Assembly (NCBI RefSeq): GCF_031626495.1
Contig: NZ_JAMQOJ010000003.1
Coordinates: 248,001-312,000, forward strand
Direction: 5' to 3'
Length of the DNA: 64,000 bases
Origin: Natrinema sp031626495
Lineage (GTDB): Archaea; Halobacteriota; Halobacteria; Halobacteriales; Natrialbaceae
Numbering within the stretch: position 1 is the first letter of the stretch; every line of letters begins with the position of its first letter. The position numbers and the translations under genes are program-made. The notes beneath the pieces are model-generated. The model was not told the DNA's origin and searched no databases. It was given only the letters and a program-made list of their open reading frames with translations. Shown here one piece after another: positions 17,971 through 26,026 of this stretch.

Positions 17971-18443
17971 TCAGACTCCTTTGGAGCGATCCGTCGTCAC
18001 GTAGACGGTCTTCCGAACGGTCGCGTGAACGGTTCCCTCGTCGTCGACGAGGTCGACTGTGTAGTGGCGATCGACGGACTCGGTGTCGGCGGCCGCGAGT
18101 TCGGCGCAGATCGCCGCGATCTCCTCGTCGGTGATCGTAAACGTCGCGTACAGCGCCTCTCGACCGGGATTTTTGAACCGTATCTCGGCCTCCTTGTCCC
18201 AGACGACGTAGCCGTCGCCGAGCTTCTTCAGGAGCATCATCATGTAAAACGGGTCGACGGCGGCGTACATGCTCCCGCCGAAGATCGTGCCGACGTAGTT
18301 TCGCGTCCGCCAGCTCAGGGGGAGTTTCACTCGAACCTCCGACCAGTCCGTCGCGATGTGCGTGACGCGGGCACCGGTACCGCGGTAAGCCGGAAAGCAG
18401 TTGAACCGATCCGAAAGAGGCGTGCGCGAAGGGACTCGAGCAT
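17971..18443 (-). pseudogene. DUF4442 hotdog-fold (thioesterase-like) gene with a one-base frameshift
   Basis: The intact reading from ATG 18443 gives MLESLRARLFRIG, then leaves frame near 18400-18407. The other frame supplies NCFPAYRGTGARVTHIATDW and continues through KLPLSWRTRNYVGTIFGGSM to the stop at 17971. Family members read RIG-F-N-x-F-P-A-Y without a break. Restoring one T in GGTTCAAC (GGTTTCAAC) would give a 157-residue protein, the expected length. A GTG at 18330 could yield a 119-residue product lacking the first strand and helix. A genuine mutation or a sequencing error are both possible. Confidence 0.85.
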
Positions 18444-18575
18444 ACGCCGGTTCGGTCGAGCGCGAGGAAAGCGGTTGGCAAACGGCGGGCCCGTGTGCGG
18501 CCGTTGAACGGATCTCACCGGCAGGAGTTGTGTCAGGAGCGCAGATTTTTACCGTCGCCCGGTGAACGCCATCTC

Positions 18576-19295
18576 ATGCGACACCGGATCTTCAACGAGG
18601 ACGGCGACGAGGACCTCGTCTTCGTCATGGGCTGGGGGAACCGCTGGACCCACGAGAACGTCAGCTGGCTCCTCGGGACGCTGACCGAGGCCGGCTACCG
18701 GGTGCACGCGTTCGAACTCCCGACCAACATCGACGATTTCAAAGCCGACTGGCTCGAGCCGGTCGCCGAGTACGTCCGCGGCCTCGACGGCTACCAGCTC
18801 CTCGGCCACAGCGCCGGCGCGCTGATCGCACAGGCCTTAGACGGCGCGGACAACCACGTCTACCTGAGCCCGTGGTGGGGCTACGGCGGGGGCTTCCCCG
18901 AACCGGTGCTCGAGGCGGTGTCGGCGGTGCCGACGACGTTCCCCTGCCTGCCGATCGGCGACCTCGATCGGGAGGCGCTGGGCGAGCGGGCGACCGACCA
19001 CCAGATCGCCACGACGCCCTCGTGGGTTTCCCCGACGTTCGTCCGGGAGACCCGCCGCGCACAGCGAGAGCTGCTGACGATCGATCACGACGCCGTCGTC
19101 TTCTGCTCGCTGCGCGACCCCGTCGTCGATCTCCGTCCGATCGGCGAGCGGGTCCCCGCCGCTCACGTCGTCCTCTACGACGGCGGCCACGAACTGTTCT
19201 CCGCCGCCGCCCGCGACCGCTACGTCGACCTCCTGCTCGCCGCCCTCGAGGACGGATCCGACGCCGTCGAGGAGCGCCCGACGGTGCCGGCCTGA
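18576..19295 (+). CDS. Alpha/beta hydrolase
   Basis: 239 residues from ATG 18576; the longer frame starts upstream of the likely promoter. The nucleophile elbow is LLGHSAGALIA. Acid and His candidates are SLRDPVVDL and YDGGHELFSA, giving a Ser-Asp-His triad in the expected order. The N-terminal strand VFVMGWGNRW is oxyanion-hole-like. Cytoplasmic, with no signal peptide. Substrate unknown. Divergent from the DUF4442 gene, 132 bp apart. Confidence 0.85.
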   Translation: MRHRIFNEDGDEDLVFVMGWGNRWTHENVSWLLGTLTEAGYRVHAFELPTNIDDFKADWLEPVAEYVRGLDGYQLLGHSAGALIAQALDGADNHVYLSPWWGYGGGFPEPVLEAVSAVPTTFPCLPIGDLDREALGERATDHQIATTPSWVSPTFVRETRRAQRELLTIDHDAVVFCSLRDPVVDLRPIGERVPAAHVVLYDGGHELFSAAARDRYVDLLLAALEDGSDAVEERPTVPA

Positions 19296-19327
19296 AGCGG
19301 TCGACTCGGCCGCGTCGACGAGCGCGT

Positions 19328-20026
19328 TCAGAGCGCTTCGACCAGCGCACGCAGTTGCGGCCCGCCCTCGAGCAGCGCTCGCGGAAACCGCTGCCGTGCG
19401 GTCCCGAGCGCCTCGGCGAGGTGGCTCGCAGCGTCGACGAAGACGCCGGTCCCGTGTCCGACGAGGAGCCGTTCGGGCGCGATCCCCGCGAAAACGCCCG
19501 TCGGGACGACCGGCCGGAGGAGCAGGTAGACCGCGAGTCGCTCGTCACCCGCGAGGTACGGCGGCGCGGTCCCGAGGAGATCGGGCACGTAGAGCGTCCC
19601 GTCCGATCGGCGGTAGGCGATCGCTTCCGACCAGCCCGGCAGCGGGCTCACTTCGCGGACCGCGAACCCCGACCGTTCGAGGTCGCCGTCGAAGCGCTCG
19701 AGCGGCGCGTCGAGTCGCTCCGATACGCGGCCCAGCCACCTCGGGACGTAGACGGGCACGTCGAACCGCTTGGCGAATCGGTCGGCGTCGCGAGCGTGGT
19801 AAGCGGAACAGACGACGACGCCCGCCACGTCCCCGAGCGCTTCGATCTCCGCGTCGATTCCGGGTGCCTCGAGCGGATCGAACAGCCAGACGCGGCCGTC
19901 GTCACCGTACAGGGCGTGACTCGCCCGTAACCCGGCCTCGTCGGGATGGGCGAGCCAGCCGAATCCGCCGTCGAACGCGTCGATCCGCTCGAACCCCGTC
20001 GACGGCGTCCTGTCGTAGATCACCAT
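19328..20026 (-). CDS. Metallo-beta-lactamase-fold-like protein, metal motif degenerate
   Basis: 232 residues from ATG 20026. The layout resembles an MBL fold: an N-terminal strand pair, VCSAYHARDADRFAKRF in place of HxHxDH, then LPGWSEAIAYRRSDGTLYVPDLLG and RLLVGHGTGVF near the end. The first metal motif keeps only His and Asp, so catalysis is doubtful. Convergent with the hydrolase and divergent from ncsA. Function unknown. Confidence 0.6.
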   Translation of the reverse strand: MVIYDRTPSTGFERIDAFDGGFGWLAHPDEAGLRASHALYGDDGRVWLFDPLEAPGIDAEIEALGDVAGVVVCSAYHARDADRFAKRFDVPVYVPRWLGRVSERLDAPLERFDGDLERSGFAVREVSPLPGWSEAIAYRRSDGTLYVPDLLGTAPPYLAGDERLAVYLLLRPVVPTGVFAGIAPERLLVGHGTGVFVDAASHLAEALGTARQRFPRALLEGGPQLRALVEAL

Positions 20027-20157
20027 GTGTCGGCGTCGCACGGGTGGCCGGAATACGTTTCGATCGACGCGGCTTCACCACCGTTTCGGAGCCGTTCGAC
20101 CCGCGGCGAGGCGGGGAGACGAAACGGACATACGCGTCCGACGGCAACGTGAGCGCG

Positions 20158-21117
20158 ATGGACTGCAACCGGTGCGACGAGGAGGCGATCATGCACGCCG
20201 CCTACTCCGGGTCCCACCTCTGTGCGGACCACTTCCGCGAGTCGGTCGAAAAGCGGGTCCGCCGACGGGTCCGACGGGACGATCTCGTCCCCCACGACGC
20301 GACGCCGGAGAACCCCCAGACGTGGGTGATCGGCCTCTCCGGGGGAAAGGACAGCGTCGTCCTCACGCAGATCCTCCACGAGACGTTCGCCGAGGATCCC
20401 CGCATCGAACTCGTGGGCCTGACGATTCACGAAGGGATCGAGGGCTACCGCGATAAATCGGTCGAGGCCTGCGTCGAACTCGGCGAGGAACTGGATATCC
20501 GCCACGAACTCGTCAGTTACGAGGAGGAGTTCGGCGTCCGGATGGACGACGTCGTCGAGGACGACCCCGAAAACATGGCCGCCTGCGCGTACTGCGGCGT
20601 GTTCCGCCGTGATCTACTCTCGAAATACGCCGAGAAACTCGAGGCCGACCTCCTTCTGACCGGCCACAACTTAGACGACGAGGCCCAGACCGCGCTGATG
20701 AACTTCCTCGAGGGCGACGTCGAACAGATGGCGAAACACTTCGACGCCAGCCTCGGGCCGCTCTCCGATCGCGAGGAGCAAGACGAGTTCGTCCCGCGCG
20801 CGAAGCCCCTGCGAGACGTGCCCGAAAAGGAGGTCGCCCTCTACGCTCACGTCGAGGACCTCCCGGCTCACATCACCGAGTGCCCCCACGCAAGCGAAGC
20901 CTACCGGGGCGAGATCCAGCAACTGCTCTACGATCTCGAGGAGAACCACCCCGGAACGCGCCACTCGATCCTCTCGGGATACGAGGAACTGGCCGAGATC
21001 GCCGCCAAGCGGTACGCCGGCGACGACGGCGCGGACCTGCGCGAGTGCGTCGAATGCGGCTCGACCACCACTCGCGAGGTCTGCCGGAAGTGTTCGCTGC
21101 TCGAGTCGCTGGCCTGA
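20158..21117 (+). CDS. ncsA: tRNA 2-thiolation enzyme NcsA (Ncs6/TtuA-type)
   Basis: 319 residues from ATG 20158. An N-terminal zinc ribbon (MDCNRCDEEAIMH with CADHF) is followed by the PP-loop ATPase SGGKDS. A catalytic-Cys region reads CAYCGVFRRDLL, then LTGHNLDDEAQT. A C-terminal zinc ribbon reads ECVECGSTTTREVCRKC. This is the archaeal enzyme that thiolates wobble uridine of tRNA-Lys/Glu/Gln, using the SAMP ubiquitin-like sulphur carrier. The long upstream open frame is a shadow of the MBL gene. Confidence 0.9.
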   Translation: MDCNRCDEEAIMHAAYSGSHLCADHFRESVEKRVRRRVRRDDLVPHDATPENPQTWVIGLSGGKDSVVLTQILHETFAEDPRIELVGLTIHEGIEGYRDKSVEACVELGEELDIRHELVSYEEEFGVRMDDVVEDDPENMAACAYCGVFRRDLLSKYAEKLEADLLLTGHNLDDEAQTALMNFLEGDVEQMAKHFDASLGPLSDREEQDEFVPRAKPLRDVPEKEVALYAHVEDLPAHITECPHASEAYRGEIQQLLYDLEENHPGTRHSILSGYEELAEIAAKRYAGDDGADLRECVECGSTTTREVCRKCSLLESLA

Positions 21118-21388
21118 CCCCACCCGTCTTCTCGCGTCGGTTCGACCCGTCGAGCCGTTCGTTCGAGGGCGGCACCGGCACCGCCACTCGGAATCGCCGA
21201 TTTGAGCGCGTATACGGCCGTAAACGCGAGTTTCGACGCCCTCTCGGAGACGTCCTCGTCTCGAACTCGATACTCCGAGCCCTCTCCCGGCGAGCGTCGC
21301 GACTAATCGTATCGAGACCGCAAGCCGCGGCACGGAAACCGGGCCGACCGCGGCGAAAAGTGGTGTGTGTCGTGAGTCGCGTGCCGTC

Positions 21389-22573
21389 TTACCGGATCAC
21401 GTCGACGCCGTTCTCTCGCTCGAGTTCGTCGCGGCCGCCGTCGCTCTGTGCGCCGAAGCCGGAACCGCCCTCGACGTTGTTGCTCGCGTCGAAGTTGGCG
21501 TCGTTGACGCCTTCGATGCTCTGGCGGGACTTGTCGGCCTGCTTCTGGGTGGTCGGACCGAGCACCTGGGCGCTCTGGACGCCGGTCATGATCGCCATGA
21601 CGCGGACCTTGCCCTTGTAGTTCTCCTGAATTCGAGCACCCCAGATGACGTTCGCCGAGGCCTCGAGGCGCTCGGTGATGTTGTCGGCGATGCCCTCGGC
21701 CTCTTTCAGCGTGAGATCGGGGCCGCCGGTGATGTGGACGAGCCCGCCCGACGCGCCGCGGTAGTCGACGTCGAGCAGCGGGTGGTTCATCGCGTCCTTG
21801 ACGACCTCGTCGGTCTTGTTCTTGTCCTGGGTCTCGCCGACCAGCATGACGGCGACGCCGCCCTGGTTCATGATCGTGGACATGTCCGCGTAGTCCAGGT
21901 TGATCAGCGAGGGCTGGGTGATCGTCTCCGAGATCCCCTTGACGGTCTCGGCGATGATCTGGTCCATCACCGAGAACGCCTTCCCGATCGGCAGATTCGG
22001 GACGTAGTCGAGCAGCCGGTTGTTGTCCAGCACGATGATCGAGTCGGCCTGCTCGCGCAGTTTCTCGAGGCCTTCCTCGGCTTTCACCGTGCGGGCGCGT
22101 TCGACGTTGAACGGCGTCGAGACCATCCCGACGACGATTGCGCCCTGATCCTTGGCGATCTCCGAGACGACGGGGGCGGCACCCGTGCCGGTACCGCCGC
22201 CCATGCCCGCGGTCACGAACACGAGGTCCGCATCGCCGAGGACCTCCTTGATCGTGCTCTGGGCCATCTCGGTCGCGCGCTCGCCCATCGACGGGTCGCC
22301 ACCGGCACCGAGCCCGTTAGTGAGCGACTTGCCGACGAGGATCTTCGTGTCGGCCTCGATCATCTTCAGGTGCTGTTTGTCCGTGTTGATCGCCACGGTG
22401 TCGGCACCGTCGACGCCGATGTTGTACAGTCGGTTGATCGTGTTGTTACCGGCACCGCCGCAACCGACGATGACGATTCGGGGATCCCCGAACTCGTCGT
22501 CGTCCATCGAGACGTCCATGTCCCGGGCCTCTTCCTCCGCATTTTCGAGGGCGTCTTGTACGATATCCTGCAT
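21389..22573 (-). CDS. ftsZ2: Cell-division GTPase FtsZ, FtsZ2 type
   Basis: 394 residues. The GTP-binding tubulin signature GGGTGTGAAP is present, with VGCGGAGNNTINRL at the N-terminus and the T7 loop NLDYADMSTIM. The N-terminus MQDIVQDALENAEEEARD and the upstream cdrS gene point to FtsZ2 rather than FtsZ1. In Haloferax FtsZ2 drives constriction after FtsZ1 assembly. The acidic, Asn-rich tail (SNNVEGGSGFGAQSDGG) presumably binds partners. It starts 2 bases after the cdrS stop, so the two genes are coupled. Confidence 0.93.
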   Translation of the reverse strand: MQDIVQDALENAEEEARDMDVSMDDDEFGDPRIVIVGCGGAGNNTINRLYNIGVDGADTVAINTDKQHLKMIEADTKILVGKSLTNGLGAGGDPSMGERATEMAQSTIKEVLGDADLVFVTAGMGGGTGTGAAPVVSEIAKDQGAIVVGMVSTPFNVERARTVKAEEGLEKLREQADSIIVLDNNRLLDYVPNLPIGKAFSVMDQIIAETVKGISETITQPSLINLDYADMSTIMNQGGVAVMLVGETQDKNKTDEVVKDAMNHPLLDVDYRGASGGLVHITGGPDLTLKEAEGIADNITERLEASANVIWGARIQENYKGKVRVMAIMTGVQSAQVLGPTTQKQADKSRQSIEGVNDANFDASNNVEGGSGFGAQSDGGRDELERENGVDVIR

Positions 22574-22575
22574 CG

Positions 22576-22755
22576 TTACACCTTGGCCCAGTTGCGCTTG
22601 CCGGACTTCTCGCTGGGTGCGTCCTGTTGTTCGTTGATCATCTCACGGACGGCCGACCGGATCGCCTCGCTCCGGTTCGGGAACTCGCCCGAGTCGACCA
22701 GTTGTTCGACCTCTTCGATCTGCTGTTTCGGGATTCGCAGTGTCACACGCTCCAT
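22576..22755 (-). CDS. cdrS: Ribbon-helix-helix regulator CdrS
   Basis: 59 residues, read directly on the minus strand. It starts MERVTLRIPKQQIEEVEQL; VTLRIP is the DNA-contacting ribbon. FPNRSEAIRSAVREMI forms the second helix turn. The tail EKSGKRNWAKV is basic. In Halobacterium and Haloferax this short RHH protein is cotranscribed with ftsZ2 and regulates cell division. Two bases separate its TAA from the ftsZ2 ATG. Its promoter region carries the GTCTTAC-type repeats listed separately. Confidence 0.9.
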   Translation of the reverse strand: MERVTLRIPKQQIEEVEQLVDSGEFPNRSEAIRSAVREMINEQQDAPSEKSGKRNWAKV

Positions 22756-22774
22756 GGTTGTATTCCCCGTTGGG

Positions 22775-22946
22775 GTAAGACGGTGGCGCGCCCCTGTCAG
22801 ACGCGGCGTGTCTTACGTTCGAACCGCCCGTCATCGGGCGATTTCCCGTCTTGTCGACGGGTGTAAGACAATCCGTCTTACGCGACTAAGGCGATGATTG
22901 TCTTGGATAATAAAACTATCGGCGACGGTGACGTTCCGTGTCTTAC
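22775..22946. promoter_or_regulatory. cdrS-ftsZ2 promoter with five GTCTTAC/GTAAGAC repeats
   Basis: Copies lie at 22775-22781 (GTAAGAC), 22810-22816 (GTCTTAC), 22863-22869 (GTAAGAC), 22875-22881 (GTCTTAC) and 22940-22946 (GTCTTAC, within GTGTCTTACAC). The middle two form a perfect inverted repeat with a 5-bp spacer. A minus-strand TATA-like element TTTTATTATCC lies near 22904-22915. This places the inverted pair over the expected transcript start. The sites are probably bound by the RHH proteins CdrL and/or CdrS. Confidence 0.75.
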
Positions 22947-22951
22947 ACTGG

Positions 22952-23599
22952 TCAGTACTGGTTAGTTTCGGACTCGAGAACGTCCGCTGCGGGTGTCCGA
23001 CGACCGCAGCCGGGACAGAACGACCAGTCGGACCTGATCTCGTCGCCGCAATCGCAGAACAGCCGCCGGGACGCCTTTTCGCCACAGTTAGGGCAGTACA
23101 CGTGGTCGCCGTCGAGGTGGTCCCCACACTGGTTGCACTGTCGTCCGCCGTCACGGTCGCGAGGCTGCGTCTCCGCTCGTTTCTGGGCCCGGCCCGTCGA
23201 TCTGTCGCCTGGTCGATTCCCGTCCGCGGTCTTACGCGCGCGGTCGCCATCGATTCTGACTCGCTCGTCCGACTCGAGTGTCGCGCCCTCGAGCGAGATC
23301 GTCAGGTCGAGATCACGTGGCTCGGTCGAGGGCGTCGGTTCTCGCGAGCGCTCGTCAGGAGCGTCGAGTCCGAGTTCCCGAAGCCGCTCCTCGAGTCGCT
23401 CGTCGACCTGCTCGCGGACGAGGTCGTCGATCGCGCCCGTCCCATCACGGTCCGGTTCCGCGTCGGCCCCGTCGGTATCGGATGCACCGTCCTCGAGATA
23501 CGCCCGGAGCGCCTCCCGCATCGCTTCGCTCTTGGACGCGTCGAGCGCCTCGAGTTGGTCGACGAGGTCGTCGTCGGCGCGGAACGTGATCTTGCTCAT
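22952..23599 (-). CDS. cdrL: CdrL-like protein: N-terminal ribbon-helix-helix plus C-terminal double zinc ribbon
   Basis: 215 residues. KITFRADDDLVDQLEALD and KSEAMREALRAYL form the RHH. A long acidic/charged linker follows (~40-150). The C-terminus then has CNQCGDH..YCPNCGEK and CDCGDE..FCPGCGRR, two CxxC-type zinc ribbons. It sits directly upstream of cdrS-ftsZ2 on the same strand, the arrangement known for the long RHH protein of haloarchaeal division loci. It probably binds the repeats just downstream of its own stop codon. The cdrL symbol is by position and architecture. Confidence 0.8.
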   Translation of the reverse strand: MSKITFRADDDLVDQLEALDASKSEAMREALRAYLEDGASDTDGADAEPDRDGTGAIDDLVREQVDERLEERLRELGLDAPDERSREPTPSTEPRDLDLTISLEGATLESDERVRIDGDRARKTADGNRPGDRSTGRAQKRAETQPRDRDGGRQCNQCGDHLDGDHVYCPNCGEKASRRLFCDCGDEIRSDWSFCPGCGRRTPAADVLESETNQY

Positions 23600-23724
23600 G
23601 CGCGAACTACTCCCGTGTTACCACGCCTCCTATATCAATCATTCTTCCGTTCACGCTCGATTACACGTTCGCACTGCCGAGAATAATAACCCTTATGTGT
23701 ACCTCGGGGGCTACGTTGGAGTGC

Positions 23725-23798
23725 CCGCCCTTAGCTCAGACTGGTAGAGCAGTCGACTGTAGATCGACTTGTCCCCCGTTCAAATCGGGGAGGGCGGA
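23725..23798 (+). tRNA. tRNA-Tyr (GTA)
   Basis: 74 bases. The acceptor stem is CCGCCCT/AGGGCGG with discriminator A. The D arm is TAGCTCAGACTGGTAGAGCA. The anticodon stem is GTCGA/TCGAC with loop CTGTAGA (anticodon GTA). The T arm is CCCCG-TTCAAAT-CGGGG. CCA is not encoded and there is no intron. An AT-rich stretch near 23682-23700 is the likely promoter. Confidence 0.97.
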
Positions 23799-24258
23799 CT
23801 TCGTTCCTCGTCGATTCGCAGCAGACACCGAATAGACCGCAGTCTTGCGATTTCGCACCGCTCGAGACGGCCGCAACTGAATGGAACACGGTCCCTGTTG
23901 GGGGGCCGCGCCATCTGGTGAATTGTGTATGACTGGGGCGGCTGGCTGACTCTGATTCGGGTCAGCCGCTGTGGGCAGCGTTTCGTCGACGAGCTCCCCG
24001 TCGCCGGCGGAGCAGCTCCGAGCGGTTTCGATGGACCTCTCGGTCACCAGCTACAGGCAGTTCTGTCGGGATATGCAGCGGTCCCCACTTGGTCGGAAGC
24101 AGTGAGCAGTCTATCGGGAGTATCGATTTCGGTCGATTCGACTCACGTCGTACACACGCAACAGGTTCGATTACCTGTGGTACCGAGAGACTATTCGGTT
24201 TGCAAGGCTGGCACTTTCCCTTCTTCATCGGCTTACTCGCTGTTGGTGGAACCTACCA
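23799..24258. other. Intergenic stretch after tRNA-Tyr, no convincing gene
   Basis: 460 bases whose open frames have atypical, non-acidic composition and no recognisable motif. No repeat of the tRNA 3' end was found in the window, so there is no evidence for a tRNA-targeted integration boundary here. The last 60 bases should hold the promoter of the secreted protein gene. Confidence 0.5.
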
Positions 24259-24810
24259 ATGGCTGACGATCGAACCACTCAGTTCCGCGAACGACTCAGC
24301 GATTCGCGTCGATCGTTTATGAAGAAGGGTGCGCTCGCGTCGGGTGCCCTCGCATTCGGTGCGTCCGGGACCGCGACGGCACAGGACGGCAGCGGTATAT
24401 TTGGCGACCTCGACGACGCTTGGAAGGCGCTCATCGCCGTCGACAACTTCCATCCCAACGCTCGATTTACGTTCGTCTCGGGCGTCGTCGAGTGGGCACC
24501 CAACTACGGCGACGTACGGGATAGCTGGTTCTCGGAGTACAACACCTATCAGATCCGGTGGCTCAACACCGACGAGATCGTTCCGTTGTTCGTCGCCCAA
24601 GACGCGAACATCGGCGAATACGATCAGGATCTCGGCTTCATTCCCGATGCCGACGACGATCAGAACCAGCCGCAGCTGTTCGAGATGAACCGCGAGTGGA
24701 CCCCCTTCAGCGATAACAACCGGTTCATCACCGTCAACGCGAGCCCCGTCGGCGAGGAAGCGGAAGACGACATCCTCGACAACGAAGACTGGTGGCAGCC
24801 GTCCAGCTAG
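24259..24810 (+). CDS. Tat-exported hypothetical protein
   Basis: 183 residues. The Tat motif SRRSFMKKGALASGALAFGAS ends near ATAQ, around residue 42. The mature part (~140 residues) is acidic and aromatic-rich (DDAWKALIAVDNFHPNARF, DSWFSEYNTYQIRWLN). It ends EDWWQPSS with no membrane anchor, so it is probably released or surface-associated. No family recognised. Isolated, with ~450 bp empty on each side. Confidence 0.75.
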   Translation: MADDRTTQFRERLSDSRRSFMKKGALASGALAFGASGTATAQDGSGIFGDLDDAWKALIAVDNFHPNARFTFVSGVVEWAPNYGDVRDSWFSEYNTYQIRWLNTDEIVPLFVAQDANIGEYDQDLGFIPDADDDQNQPQLFEMNREWTPFSDNNRFITVNASPVGEEAEDDILDNEDWWQPSS

Positions 24811-25261
24811 GTGAGCGCGATCCACCCTGAGACGCTCTCTCAACCGACAGCAGAACCGATTCGATCTTTTTGACCCGGCCCGCTGACTCGAGCAGCGTCG
24901 CGTCGATTCCGGACTCACCTCGAGTGCGGCGTCGGTTCCGGCGGTCGCGTCGGGTAGCGAATCTCGGTGATGGCCGTTCCGGCCGGTGACGTGATCGCAC
25001 GCTAACCTGTACGTCGCCGTTTCAACGGCCGCGCCGTCTAAAGGCCGTCCCTACTCTCGGCCCGGCTCTCGGCGACGACGAATCGCCGTCGTCGCGTTGC
25101 AGACGGTCTGCGACGGACGGAAACGCTCGTGAGCGATAGCCCCGCTCCGGTCGCGTCGTGCCGATTGTTCACCGCGAAACTCCGGTAACTGGCGGCTGGC
25201 AGGGGTAACCGGGTCGAAACAATGAGCCGGTGGGCCGTTCGCTGGCAATGAGATCCCTGGG
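24811..25261. other. Intergenic stretch, nothing recognised
   Basis: 450 bases, GC-rich, with no long acidic open frame. ATCTTTTTGACC near 24863-24875 is a possible terminator of the upstream gene. No RNA gene or repeat identified. Confidence 0.4.
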
Positions 25262-26026
25262 ATGTTCGATCAATCTATGCAGGATTCGCGTTCGTCGGCG
25301 ACGAGGGGCGACGGCGACGAGCGCGAATCGACGGCGGCCGTTCGGCTCGAGGGCGTCAGCCACCAGTACGGTGCAACCGGTGGCCGGTTTCGCTCGAGCG
25401 ACGAGCGGACGGTGACCGCGCTCCGCGACGTTTCCCTCGAGCTTCCGTCGGGGACCATCGTCGGGCTCGAGGGGCCGAGCGGGAGCGGCAAGTCGACGAT
25501 TCTCCACGCCGTCGCGGGGCTGCTGGTACCGACGGCCGGGCGCGTCGAACTGCGCGGCACCGACATCACGGAGCTATCGGACGCGGAGCGAACGCGACTG
25601 CGGCGACAGCACATCGGGATCGTCTTCCAGCGGTTCCACCTGCTGCCGTCGCTGTCGGCCCGTGCGAACGTCGCGCTGCCGCTCGTACAGGCCGGTATCC
25701 CGAGAGGCGACCGGCGAGCACGGGCGGAGCGGTTGCTCGAGGCCGTCGGCCTGGGCGACCGCACGACCCACCTGCCCGGCGAACTCAGCGGCGGGGAGCG
25801 CCAGCGGGTCGCGATCGCGCGGGCGCTGTCGACCGATCCGGACGTGATCGTCGCCGACGAGCCGACGGGGGAACTCGACACGGCGACCGGCGGAGACGTT
25901 CTCGAACTGTTGACCGATATCGGGCGCGATCGGGCGGTGCTGGTCGCGTCGCACGACGATGCCACGCTGTCCGTCGCCGACCGGGTCGTCACCCTCCGCG
26001 ACGGGCGGGTGGTCGGGGATGGCTGA
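25262..26026 (+). CDS. ABC transporter ATPase, MacB/LolD type
   Basis: 254 residues; an alternative start is the second Met, five codons in. Walker A is GPSGSGKST, the Q-loop is FQRFHLLPSL, the signature is LSGGERQR, and Walker B is VIVADEPTGELD. This D-loop variant (TGELD) is the MacB/LolD/FtsE class, paired with FtsX-domain permeases. It overlaps the first permease by 8 bases. Expected role: mechanotransmission-type ABC system acting on a lipid-anchored or extracytoplasmic substrate. Confidence 0.93.
   Translation: MFDQSMQDSRSSATRGDGDERESTAAVRLEGVSHQYGATGGRFRSSDERTVTALRDVSLELPSGTIVGLEGPSGSGKSTILHAVAGLLVPTAGRVELRGTDITELSDAERTRLRRQHIGIVFQRFHLLPSLSARANVALPLVQAGIPRGDRRARAERLLEAVGLGDRTTHLPGELSGGERQRVAIARALSTDPDVIVADEPTGELDTATGGDVLELLTDIGRDRAVLVASHDDATLSVADRVVTLRDGRVVGDG

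Noticed and set aside
19396..20157. Upstream extension of ncsA
   Set aside because: It lies antisense to the MBL-like gene and has Arg-rich shadow composition; the conserved N-terminal zinc ribbon starts at 20158.
23725..24258. tRNA-Tyr as the attachment site of an integrated element
   Set aside because: No duplicate of the tRNA 3' end and no integrase were seen in the window.
23925..24266. 113-codon plus frame after tRNA-Tyr
   Set aside because: It lacks acidic composition and any recognisable motif, and it runs into the start of the Tat protein gene in another frame.
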